Made by a program: the position numbers and the translations under genes. 30,074 nucleotides of DNA from assembly GCA_964565715.1 (NCBI GenBank), contig CAZMGG010000066.1, positions 1 through 30,074 of the forward strand. Direction: 5' to 3'. The stretch comes from CAZMGG01 sp964565715 (GTDB taxonomy: Bacteria > Planctomycetota > UBA1135 > UBA2386). The number at the start of each line of letters is the position of its first letter. Position 1 is the first letter of the stretch. Below, in pieces: positions 1-7,776 of the stretch. The notes beneath the pieces are model-generated. The model was not told the origin of the DNA, did no database searches, and saw only the letters and a list, made by a program, of their open reading frames with translations.

Positions 1-132
1 CGTCGTACATGGCTGGGCTCTAGTTGGTTGCTTTGGTTGAAGAAGACACGTCCACAGCGCCTCCGCGGCATCCTGGCCTCATGCCTGGGTCCCGCTAGCG
101 GACAGGTCCGCCACTTCGAACGCTGTCGTGAT

Positions 133-164
133 CCAGGGTCCAGGATGCCTGCCAGGAGTTCCCC
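133..164 (-). repeat. dispersed 32-bp element, copy 1
   Basis: On the minus strand this 32-bp stretch matches 3519-3550 at 29 of 32 positions, in the same orientation. It lies 16 nt beyond the stop codon of the sigma-factor gene. An ATG (codon at 8-10) opens a possible minus-strand gene (M-Y-D) about 122 nt further on, of which only three codons are inside the window. On the minus strand the element begins GGGGAACTCCTGGCA. GGAAC is a core often seen in ECF -35 boxes, so a promoter role is possible but unproven. Apart from this element and that possible start, I see no gene in 1-179. Confidence 0.6.
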
Positions 165-179
165 GCGTGACAGGATTCT

Positions 180-794
180 CTATCCCAGGAGCCATGCCAC
201 CCCGGGATCCCTGCGGGCTGCCTGCAGGCCGCGATGCAACCTCGACTTCACGGTTCCGACCGGAAGGTCCAGGCGGGCTGCGATCTCCGCCAACTCGACG
301 CCATCTACAACATGCAGCCACAGGATCTCGCCCCGTCCTCCAGTCAAGCCGTCCAGTACTCGCCTCGCCTCCTCGTCCGCATGGGGAAGTCGCGGGACTT
401 GACGAGGCTCCGCCGCCTCCACGAGAGTGTTCGCCGGGATGCGGGCACGATCGATGTCCCGCAGGGCATTCGTCGCCACACCAACGAGGAAACCCCGGAA
501 GCTCCGGGACACCGACAAGCAGGGTCGTGCGAGCACCCTCTCCAGCGTCTCTTGCAGGACATCGGCCGCCTCCGGGCGGCGTCGCCAGCAGAGTCGGCCG
601 ATCCGCCTCTCGAGCCAGCCGAGATTTCGGTAGATCAACTCCTCGATCGCACTGCGATCCCCACTGCTGGCAGCGATCAGCAGATCATCCTCGCTGCGGC
701 AATCGTCTCGCTTCGGAGGCTCGGAGGCTCGGAGGCTCGGAGGCTCGGAGGCTCGGAGGCTCGGAGGCTCAGAGGCTCGACTACTTTGATCCAT
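180..794 (-). CDS. ECF-type RNA polymerase sigma factor with repeat-encoded N-terminus
   Basis: A 204-residue sigma-70-family protein that would direct RNA polymerase to a specific promoter set. Region 2 lies at about residues 38-88 (ADVLQETLERVLA, the typical core-binding helix). Region 4 lies at about 150-196 (LAEIAARLDLPVGTVKSRLHRG, a helix-turn-helix). There is no sigma-1.1 or region 3, which is the ECF layout. The ATG at 794 was chosen because no ATG, GTG or TTG exists between the repeat and region 2. A GTG at 890 is a possible longer start. Residues 7-27 are a low-complexity SEPPSLRA repeat encoded by a tandem 8-bp unit, so the reading frame depends on copy number. No anti-sigma factor is recognisable nearby. 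The gene lies downstream of three other minus-strand genes, 216 nt after the membrane protein. Confidence 0.88.
   Translation of the reverse strand: MDQSSRASEPPSLRASEPPSLRASEPPKRDDCRSEDDLLIAASSGDRSAIEELIYRNLGWLERRIGRLCWRRRPEAADVLQETLERVLARPCLSVSRSFRGFLVGVATNALRDIDRARIPANTLVEAAEPRQVPRLPHADEEARRVLDGLTGGRGEILWLHVVDGVELAEIAARLDLPVGTVKSRLHRGLQAARRDPGVAWLLG
713..776 (-). repeat. tandem octanucleotide repeat inside sigma-factor 5' coding region
   Basis: On the plus strand the unit is tcggaggc: seven exact copies (713-768) followed by one copy with a single mismatch (769-776). Because 8 is not a multiple of 3, each gain or loss of a unit changes the downstream frame. In the present state the frame from ATG 794 is open through regions 2 and 4. 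The other two frames hit stops within roughly 10-13 codons after the repeat (one at 677-679). This is the architecture of a phase-variable simple-sequence repeat. Confidence 0.9.
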
Positions 795-1010
795 TCCACG
801 GTCAACTCCAGGTTCCAGCTCCGGGGCCCATTCCCCGGATGCAAGCAAGCAGCATAGCACCCGAGTCGTCGCCAGCAACCCACCAGTCACCCCCCTCAGT
901 CTACCGTCCCGGCTGAGCTTGTCGGCGCCGCCATAGGGCCGCGGACATCCGATATCCGGTCACTTTTGTCAGCGGCGGCGCTTGGGCTCACACAGCACAT
1001 CGCCTCTCCA

Positions 1011-1619
1011 TCAGAACGTGTAGTCCAGCCACCTGGCGATACACCAATGCTCCCAGGCCACCAGCGTCACGGCGAGCAGGGCGAGGCCAGCCCTCGCCCA
1101 CAGCGTCGGGAGTCGGACATGGGTCAAGTGTCGCTTCGCAAGAACCGCTACGGCGCCGCAAACTCCCAGCCAGAAGTAGTAGCCCCACGACCACCTCCAG
1201 GCGTCGCCAGCATCGAAGAAATAGCTGCGTCCCATCGATGTCCCCACCGAGCCAGTGATCGATCGGCTTAACGGAAACGGGAAGCCGATCTGCGCCACCC
1301 ACTGGCCTCGCACCTCCCACCAAGCTGCCGCAGCATGCACCAAGATGATGGCCAGCACGCCCGCCATGATCACCAGGAAGTGCGCACGCGCAATCTTCGG
1401 CTGCATCAGGACCACGCAAGTCGTAATTGACCACAAGTAGAATCCAATCCAATGCGGCTGCATTGTCCATGCGCATACATACGCGTTTCCGGCAAGCAGG
1501 TGCATGTGCGTCAAGGTCGCACCCACTTGCTCCCTACTGATGTACGCAAGTACGTTGCGGATATGCTGCCCGATGGTCCGCTTGGACGTCGATCTGTGAC
1601 CGAGCTTCCTCTGAGTCAT
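1011..1619 (-). CDS. small polytopic membrane protein, unrecognised
   Basis: A 202-residue protein with a basic N-terminus and at least four hydrophobic segments at about residues 55-73, 79-99, 145-162 and 174-190, so it should be an inner-membrane protein. I recognise no family. It begins with ATG 22 nt after the stop of the cysteine-rich gene on the same strand, which suggests co-transcription. A small multi-spanning protein directly behind a cysteine-rich, Pro/Gly-rich protein is compatible with an export partner or an immunity protein, but nothing in the sequence proves either. Tryptophan and tyrosine are abundant in the loops. The 216 nt between this gene and the sigma factor hold no convincing gene. 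Confidence 0.6.
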   Translation of the reverse strand: MTQRKLGHRSTSKRTIGQHIRNVLAYISREQVGATLTHMHLLAGNAYVCAWTMQPHWIGFYLWSITTCVVLMQPKIARAHFLVIMAGVLAIILVHAAAAWWEVRGQWVAQIGFPFPLSRSITGSVGTSMGRSYFFDAGDAWRWSWGYYFWLGVCGAVAVLAKRHLTHVRLPTLWARAGLALLAVTLVAWEHWCIARWLDYTF

Positions 1620-1641
1620 TGCAACCGCCGGGGTGAGTGCC

Positions 1642-3048
1642 TCATGTGCACGTCCTTCCGTACTGAGGCCGCCACCCGCCGAAGTGCGTCCCCGTCAGCA
1701 GACGCAGGGTCATCTTGAAGGCACCCAACGGATGACCACCCTGATCACGAAGGTCGGGTTTCCGGCCAATCGGCGCAGCAAACCATCTCCGTTCGAACTC
1801 AACTCGCGCCTGGAGCTCCCGGAGGGTCGGACGACGACATGCCCCGGGATCGTTCGTGCATATCGGCCCCAGCACACTGACGGCAATCCAGCGACTCAAG
1901 TGCCTATCGATGTTGTAGCTATAATGTAACAGCGCACAACAACACCGGTAGTAATTACGCCTGCCGCACTCGCGGCCACAATTGTCCGGATCACATCCAC
2001 ATGCCTGGACCCACACGAACAGCGAGTTCGTCGTGGGCACGTTTGCATCGGATACCTTGGGAAGGTCGCGCGTACCGGCCCCACCAAGGCCCACGAAGCC
2101 GCTTCCATACACACCGAACTTCCGGCCGCATGCACCACACGGCCCTTGCTCTTGCAACACCTTCCTGCCAGCCGCCAGGGAGTCCATATGGTCTCCATAC
2201 GTGCCACGATGATCCAATCCGACAGCAGTATTCCAATCGTTGGGCTTCCATCGAATGTAGCCACCGGGCCTGATCGGGACCTGCCCAGGGACATCCACGC
2301 CCAGTTCCTCCCAGACATAGGTGCATGGCCTGAGTGGGCCTTGTCCCGGGTAATCGGCATGGGCGGCCACGCTTACTGCTGGCGTAGTGATCTTTCCCGA
2401 CCTGTACTTTTCCACATCAACGCACATGTCATAGAGGCAACAGCAGCATTCTTCGCCGCATGAACCAGAAGGCGCAGCAGAGGCCAAGGCCTTGCTTGGA
2501 CTGGTCGCCGCCTGCCCGGGCGAGGCCATTGCGAAGCCCTCTGTGCCTGCACCGCGCCGAACGGCCCCACTGCACCCGCACGGATGCCGGTTCACACCTC
2601 TCCATGCATGCCCCTTGTCACAGGCACAAGGCGCACCGACGCCCTGGTACCCGCTGACCCGAGTGCCCGAAGCCAGGCCGCCAGCGGCGCCTCCGTTCAC
2701 GTCATGCTCCGCGCTGAGGCCGCGCGTCCTGCCCATCACACCGGCTGTTGGCCTTCCTGATCCACCCGTGGTCGGCCCACGCGGCCGGCCACCCGCGGGC
2801 CCCCTGGGCCCACCGGTGATTGGACCGCCTACAGGAGTCTGCGCACCAATGTCTCCCCCGGTCACCGGACCTCCCGAGCCCACGACCGGCGGACGCGGCG
2901 TCACCGGACGCGGCACACCCGGAACAGCGGGCACGGTTGGTGCCGCCGGGCCACCGGTCGTGGGACCGCCCGGGTCCCGACCGTGCGCCGCTCAAGGCGG
3001 CGGGCTCCAGCTCGTCCTGCGGTACCCGTAGCCCATCGTTGCCGGCAT
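1642..3048 (-). CDS. cysteine-rich protein with Pro/Gly-rich N-terminus; in-frame TGA near the start
   Basis: The uninterrupted frame runs from a GTG at 2934 to 1642 (430 residues). Extended upstream in the same frame it reaches an ATG at 3048, one nucleotide after the stop of the preceding gene, with a single TGA at 2992-2994 (codon 19). Numbered from the GTG, residues 1-65 are a Pro/Gly/Thr low-complexity stretch with repeats such as GGPVTGG and GGPRGPAGG. The rest carries about 23 cysteines in clusters: CAC near 103-105, PCGC near 118-121, ECCCC near 162-166, CGAC near 266-269, CGCDPDNCGREC near 312-323 and CCC at 331-333. I recognise no family; the clusters suggest metal binding or disulphides. 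The TGA may be a nonsense mutation, a sequence error, or recoding. If the TGA truly terminates, translation must start at the GTG, which lacks a clear ribosome-binding site. Confidence 0.5.
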
Positions 3049-3049
3049 G

Positions 3050-3417
3050 CTACACGCTCACCGCTTCGAACCCGACGGAGCGCGAGGAGTGGAACATCCC
3101 CCAGTACCGTTGGCCATCCGCCCACCTCACACGGTCAGGCAGGCACTCCCGTCCCCTCTGGATCACGAGCGCACCTCGAGGCTCCCGCTGCCATCTCCCC
3201 AGCACGGCGGCAGCAGCCGGAACGGGACCCAGCTCGTCGCTTCGGAACCGGACCAGCACCAGAAGCGCCGAGGCCGCAGAGCCACATCGAGCCGACCTGC
3301 GCCGCTGCCCAGCAGAGGCAGCATGAAGGTGATGGCGGGATCGCCGGGCGGAGACATGGGAGTGACGAGCACCATGGACCTGGGGTCCGGGCCCTGGATC
3401 GTCTTGTCGTCCTGCAT
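3050..3417 (-). pseudogene. unrecognised gene with apparent frameshift
   Basis: From ATG 3417 the frame reads plausibly as protein for about 50 codons (MQDDKTIQGPDPRS..., then ...TFMLPLLGSG...RLDVALRPRR). It then degenerates into a Trp/Ser/Cys-rich tail. From about 3265 a different frame (a -1 shift) becomes protein-like: LVRFRSDELGPVP..., then ...DRVRWADGQRYWGMFHSS..., ending at TAG 3050-3052. Joined, the product would be about 120 residues. The stop sits one nucleotide before the ATG of the cysteine-rich gene, the spacing expected of a translationally coupled pair. This supports the second frame being the true C-terminus. I do not recognise the family. Alternatives are a sequencing indel or programmed frameshifting; no obvious slippery heptamer is present. 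Confidence 0.4.
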
Positions 3418-3518
3418 GGTTCGGTCCTGGTCGGAGGATCCTTCAGAGACGCAGCGGGTCGACCTCGCGCCGGTCCGCTCCCTTGCCGCGTGCCAAGGCC
3501 AGGCAGCACGGGCAAGGA

Positions 3519-3550
3519 CCAGGGTCCTGGATGGGTGCCAGGAGTTCCCC
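3519..3550 (-). repeat. dispersed 32-bp element, copy 2
   Basis: Matches 133-164 with three mismatches and lies about 102 nt upstream of the ATG at 3417. The 308-nt gap 3418-3725 separates divergent genes and holds this element, the upstream region of the frame-disrupted gene, and an AGGAG ribosome-binding site (3715-3719) for the plus-strand gene at 3726. I see nothing else in it. Confidence 0.6.
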
Positions 3551-3725
3551 TCCCCCCGGGACGCCAGCGGCAACCTCGCTCCCGACACCGCCACGCCTGA
3601 CTCCAACTTCTGGACACTCCACCGACACCGGTCCCACCGTAGCCGGATGATTCAGCCCTCCAGAACCCACGCCCCGCCCCGCACGCCCTTACCATCCCCC
3701 CGTCCCCCAACCTCAGGAGCCGCCG

Positions 3726-5231
3726 ATGGCCGCCTCGCCCTCTCCGTCGTCGCTCGTCAGCACGTTCTTCCTCGCCGCCCTCTGCGGGTTCGGCGCCGCC
3801 TTCGCCATCGATGCGCTCGGCTGGCCGCCGATGGGCGACATGCCCGGCCTCTGGACCCTGCCGGTGCTGCTCGCCACCGGTGCTGCGGTGTCCGGCTTCC
3901 TCGCCCTGCGCGCCGCGATGGACGCCTATGGCGAGGACATGGAGGCCGGCAGCGCCGCCAAGATCACCGCCAGTGCTTCGATCGGCATCGCGCTCGGCGC
4001 GCTGTTCGGCTGGTGGACCTTCACGCCGGGCGGCGGCGGCGAGCCGAAGCCCAATCCGCAGGTGATCAAGGACGTCGTCACCGCCGGCGGCTCGTCCAAT
4101 CCGGACTTCCTGTTCCAGGACGGCACGGAGGTGCTGCTGCTGGCCGACCAGATGGTCGGCGGCACGCCGACGCGCCGGCTGTTCCGCTATGAGGTCGGCG
4201 GCGGCGAGGAAGGCCTGCACGAGGAAGAGGACTTCGCCCCGGGCAACGCCTGGGCCGTGGTGGACGGCAGCCTGTGGCTCGCCGGCAGCCACGGCGGCAA
4301 GGCCGGCGTGTGGCGCTGCAAGGGCGGGGGCTTCGAACTGCAGCACGAGACCACCGCCACCGTCGCCGGTCTCGTGGCCGGCGGCGCCACCGCGCCGGCC
4401 TTCGCGCTGCTGGACGCCGGCGGCAGTCTCGACCTCGTGCCCATCGGCGCAGCCGGGCTGACCGGCGGCAGCCTGACCGGCGCCACGGCGGTGCCGCAGG
4501 GACTCGTGCACCTCGGCACCGAGCAGTGTGCCTGCGCCTGTCCGATGGCCGGCGGCAAGTGGCAGCTCCACGTCTTCGTCGGGAGTTCGGTGACGAGCTA
4601 CGACCTGCCCGACCGCGTCACCGGCCTGCGCGCGCTCGATGCGGGTCTGTGCATCGCCACCGGCAGTTCCGCCGCGAGCAAGCAGTACTGGCGCGGGCCA
4701 GCCGGGGGGGCGCCGGCGGAGATGACCGGTGCGACAGGCTTCACCTGGGTGCCGGACAGCGCCAACCTGCTGCAGGACGCCTCCGGCAAGTACCTGACCC
4801 TGCTCGATGGCAGCGTCAGCACGGTGCCGCCCGGCACCGACGATCCGCAGGCGCTGCGCGGCGTCACCACCTGGCTCGGCGTGGTCTACGCCAGCGGCAC
4901 CAACGCCAGCGGCAAGGCCGATCTGTGGACCTTCGGCACCGCCGGCTTCACGCGGTTGAAGCTCGCCGATGGCTACATCACGCCGAGCGCGCCGGCGGTC
5001 ATCGGCGGCCGCGTCGCGTTCCTGGCGAAGCACAAGGACGCGGCCGAATGGCATGGCTGGCGGTACGAGCCATCAAGCGCGTCATGGCTCGGCCCGGTGA
5101 AGGCCGAGGATGCCGCCGGCGACCAGGCGCCGACGCACCTGTTCCCGTCGGCCACTGCCAGCGCGAAGGAACTGCTGTTCTCGGTGGAACACAGTACCAA
5201 GGGCGTCGAGCCGTGGCGCTGGTGGCTGTGA
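3726..5231 (+). CDS. membrane-anchored protein with large extracytoplasmic domain
   Basis: A 501-residue protein with ATG preceded by AGGAG. The N-terminus has three hydrophobic segments (about residues 8-30, 40-62 and 84-102) broken by a short acidic loop (AYGEDMEAG). It is followed by a Gly/Pro linker (TPGGGGEPKPNP) and roughly 390 residues of short strand-rich repeats with recurrent patterns such as GGSLDLVPIG, DGTEVLLLAD and WVVDGSLWLAG-like blocks. The repeats suggest a beta-propeller-like domain outside the membrane, but I cannot name a family. It is convergent with the kinase gene, with 13 nt between their ends. A role in envelope sensing or surface binding is only an inference. Confidence 0.7.
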   Translation: MAASPSPSSLVSTFFLAALCGFGAAFAIDALGWPPMGDMPGLWTLPVLLATGAAVSGFLALRAAMDAYGEDMEAGSAAKITASASIGIALGALFGWWTFTPGGGGEPKPNPQVIKDVVTAGGSSNPDFLFQDGTEVLLLADQMVGGTPTRRLFRYEVGGGEEGLHEEEDFAPGNAWAVVDGSLWLAGSHGGKAGVWRCKGGGFELQHETTATVAGLVAGGATAPAFALLDAGGSLDLVPIGAAGLTGGSLTGATAVPQGLVHLGTEQCACACPMAGGKWQLHVFVGSSVTSYDLPDRVTGLRALDAGLCIATGSSAASKQYWRGPAGGAPAEMTGATGFTWVPDSANLLQDASGKYLTLLDGSVSTVPPGTDDPQALRGVTTWLGVVYASGTNASGKADLWTFGTAGFTRLKLADGYITPSAPAVIGGRVAFLAKHKDAAEWHGWRYEPSSASWLGPVKAEDAAGDQAPTHLFPSATASAKELLFSVEHSTKGVEPWRWWL

Positions 5232-5234
5232 ACG

Positions 5235-5249
5235 GCTGACGCGGTCAGC
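5235..5249. terminator. possible bidirectional hairpin between convergent genes
   Basis: A perfect 6-bp stem gctgac/gtcagc with a 3-nt loop lies between and across the converging gene ends, covering the kinase stop codon. It has no T-tract, so its terminator function is uncertain. Confidence 0.35.
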
Positions 5250-7671
5250 GGGCAGGCAACGCGAGCGCGGCCCGCACGCCCAGCGTCGGATGCCGGTTCT
5301 CGCGGTCATAGGGGCTCCTCGCCGAGGGCCGCAGGCGGTAGAGCCCCTCGTTGTAGTGACCGCCGCGGTTGACCCAGGTGGCGAGGTCCTCGGCCCGCAA
5401 CCCATCACCGCGCAGGACCAGGCCGTCGCCCTCCCGCACGCCGGCGGCGTAGTCATCGGTCTGCCCACCGAAGGTCCATTCGGCGACGTTGCCGAGCATG
5501 TCGTGCAGGCCGAACGCATTGGGCAGGAAGCGGCCGATCGGCGCCGTGCGCAGGAAGCCGTCGTCGATGCCACGCTCGACGGCGGGACGGGCCAGCCCCT
5601 GGGGATCGCCACTCTTCCGCGCGTGATCGGCGTCGGCGAAGTTGGCGTGACGACCCAGGGCCGCGTCGTCGTCGCCCCAGGGCCAGCGACCAGCCCCACC
5701 AGCGCGGCATGCGTACTCCCATTGGCCCTCGGTGGGCAAGGCGAGACCGACGCGGCCGAACACGGTCTGCGCCAGGAGGGCGCTCACGTTCTCCACCGGC
5801 CGCAGCGGCACGTCCTCGGGCTTCAGGCCATCCGGCGGATGGTTGCCCGGATCGAAGGAACGGCCCTGGCTCGGGTTCTCGCCGGTGAGCCGCTGCCACT
5901 GCGCCTGGGTCACCTCGTACTTGCCGAGGAAGAAGGCGTGCAGCCGTACGCGCACGGGCCGGCCGGCGGCATCGGCTTCATTGGCGCGAACCGTTCCCGG
6001 CGGCCAATGCGCATCCTGCGGCTCCCGTGGCTCGCCGATCCCACACTCGCCACCGGGCAGCAGCACGAGCACGATGCCGTCTTGTGGCCGCGGCGCGCCG
6101 TCCGGCTGCGGCTCGGCGCCGGTGCCGAGCACCAGGAACTCCCAGAGGCCCTGCGATGACGGCCGCAGCGGCAGCAGCCGCCGATCGAGTACCTCGGGCA
6201 AGGTCGGGAAGCGCGCGTCGCCGGCGAGGGCCGCGCGCACGGTGCGCCAGCGCTCGGCGAGTTGGTCCGGGGAAGGCCGCCAGGCCGCGGCGGCGCGGGC
6301 GCGCTGGGCTTCCTGGAAGGCGATGTTGGCCGCCGCACCGCCGCGCTGCGCAAGCGGCGCGGCGAGGCGTTCGACCAGCGGCAGGGTCGGGCCAGCGCGC
6401 TCGCGATGCGCGGGCAGGCGGGCGACGAGACCGCGAGCCTGCTCGAGCCAGGCGTCGAAGCGCGGCAGTTCGTGGGGATCCAGGGGCCAGAGGGTCGCGG
6501 CCTGCTCCTGCAGGGCCGGCGCCAGCAGGTCGTCGGCCAGCAGGCGCTCGGCGGCGCGGGCGCGTTCGGCCGCCTGCCAGCCGAGGAACGCCAGCGCCGC
6601 GCCGCCGAGCACGCTGGCGGTGATGGCGGTCCCGGCGGTGACCAGCAGGCGGTGGCGGCGCACCCACTTGGCGATGCGGTAGCGCGCGGTGGGCGGACCG
6701 GCCGACACCGGCAGCCCGCCCAGGTGATTGCGGAGATCGTCGGCCAGCGCCTGCACCGTCTGGTAGCGGCGGCGGCGATCCTTCTCGAGCGCCTTCAGGG
6801 TGATCCAGTCGAGGTCGCCGTGCACGTCGCGGCGCAGCCGGATCGTGGTGGTCGAGCGCTGCTGGGCGTGCAGTTCGCTGCCCGGCGTCGGCGACGACAG
6901 GCGGACGCTGGGCGGCTGCGGCTCGACCTCGCGGATGCGGCGCAGGACCTCCAGCAGGCCGGCCTCCCGTGCCGCGTGGACCTCGAGGGCGTGCTGGCCC
7001 ACCAGCAGCTCATAGAGGATGGCGCCCAGCGCATAGACGTCGGTGCGGATGTCGAGGCCGGTCGGGCCGGCCTCGGCCTGCTCCGGGCTCATGTACTCGG
7101 GTGTGCCGAGGATCTGGCCGTGTTCGGTGATGAGCGACTGGCGCAGGCTCTCGAGGTTGACCGCGCGCGCCAGGCCGAAGTCGATCACCTTCGGCACCGC
7201 CTGGTCGCCCTCCTCGCGCACCAGGATGTTGCGCGGCGTCAGGTCGCGGTGGATCACGCCCTTGCCGTGGGCGTGCTGGACGGCGTCGCAGACCTGCAGG
7301 AACAGGGCCAGCCGGTCGCGCAGCGGCATCTGCCGGAGATCGCAGTACTCGGTGAGCGGCAGGCCGGGCACGTACTCCATGGCGAACCACGGGCGGCCGC
7401 TGTCCTCGATGCCGGCGTCCAGCACGCGGGCGATGTTGTGGTGGTCCATCAACGCCAGGGTCTGCCGTTCCAGTTCGAAGCGGCGCAGCACCTCGCGGCT
7501 GTCCATGCCGAGCTTGATGACCTTCACCGCCGCCAGGGTGTGGAGCTGCTCGTGGCGGCCCTGGAAGACCTCGCCCATGCCGCCGTGGCCGAGCTTCTGC
7601 AGGATGCGGTAGGGCCCGATCCGCTCGGGGAGCGGGATCTGATCCGGGGGTTCCCGCGGCTCCGTGGTCAT
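5245..7671 (-). CDS. transmembrane Ser/Thr protein kinase fused to an FGE-sulfatase-like domain
   Basis: An 808-residue PASTA-less Hanks-type kinase. ATG 7671 was chosen because kinase homology begins about 18 residues later (IGPYRILQKLGHGGMGEVF, the glycine loop). Visible motifs are the ATP lysine K50 (AAVKVIK), the catalytic loop HRDLTPRN at 141-148 with D143 and N148, DFG at 164-166 and GTPEYMSPEQ at 189-198. In the catalytic loop Thr replaces the usual Lys of HRDLKPxN. One membrane helix lies near 341-364. It is followed by an Ala/Arg-rich, coiled-coil-like stretch and, from about 545, a formylglycine-generating-enzyme-like fold (KYEVTQAQWQ, LPTEGQWEYACRAGG, DMLGNVAEW, WVNRGG). The last block lacks the paired cysteines of catalytic FGE, so this domain is probably a ligand- or partner-binding module on the outer face. 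It is divergent from the gene at 7777. Confidence 0.93.
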   Translation of the reverse strand: MTTEPREPPDQIPLPERIGPYRILQKLGHGGMGEVFQGRHEQLHTLAAVKVIKLGMDSREVLRRFELERQTLALMDHHNIARVLDAGIEDSGRPWFAMEYVPGLPLTEYCDLRQMPLRDRLALFLQVCDAVQHAHGKGVIHRDLTPRNILVREEGDQAVPKVIDFGLARAVNLESLRQSLITEHGQILGTPEYMSPEQAEAGPTGLDIRTDVYALGAILYELLVGQHALEVHAAREAGLLEVLRRIREVEPQPPSVRLSSPTPGSELHAQQRSTTTIRLRRDVHGDLDWITLKALEKDRRRRYQTVQALADDLRNHLGGLPVSAGPPTARYRIAKWVRRHRLLVTAGTAITASVLGGAALAFLGWQAAERARAAERLLADDLLAPALQEQAATLWPLDPHELPRFDAWLEQARGLVARLPAHRERAGPTLPLVERLAAPLAQRGGAAANIAFQEAQRARAAAAWRPSPDQLAERWRTVRAALAGDARFPTLPEVLDRRLLPLRPSSQGLWEFLVLGTGAEPQPDGAPRPQDGIVLVLLPGGECGIGEPREPQDAHWPPGTVRANEADAAGRPVRVRLHAFFLGKYEVTQAQWQRLTGENPSQGRSFDPGNHPPDGLKPEDVPLRPVENVSALLAQTVFGRVGLALPTEGQWEYACRAGGAGRWPWGDDDAALGRHANFADADHARKSGDPQGLARPAVERGIDDGFLRTAPIGRFLPNAFGLHDMLGNVAEWTFGGQTDDYAAGVREGDGLVLRGDGLRAEDLATWVNRGGHYNEGLYRLRPSARSPYDRENRHPTLGVRAALALPAR

Positions 7672-7776
7672 CGGCTGGGAACCATAACGGCGGACGGGAT
7701 TGGGCCGAAGGACGGGCTGGTGGACCGGGGTCCCGGCATCCACCATGCTGGTCACGCCGCCACCGGACCCGCACCC

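Noticed and set aside
713..776. A CRISPR array
   Set aside because: The repeat units are 8 bp and directly adjacent, without spacers.
1452..1718. A plus-strand ORF in the accessory block
   Set aside because: It is antisense to the membrane protein and cysteine-rich gene; its translation shows no domain or signal.
2992..2994. The in-frame TGA of the cysteine-rich gene as a second Sec codon
   Set aside because: A hairpin follows, but the site is in an N-terminal proline-rich stretch with no redox motif or family support; a lesion or sequence error is more likely.
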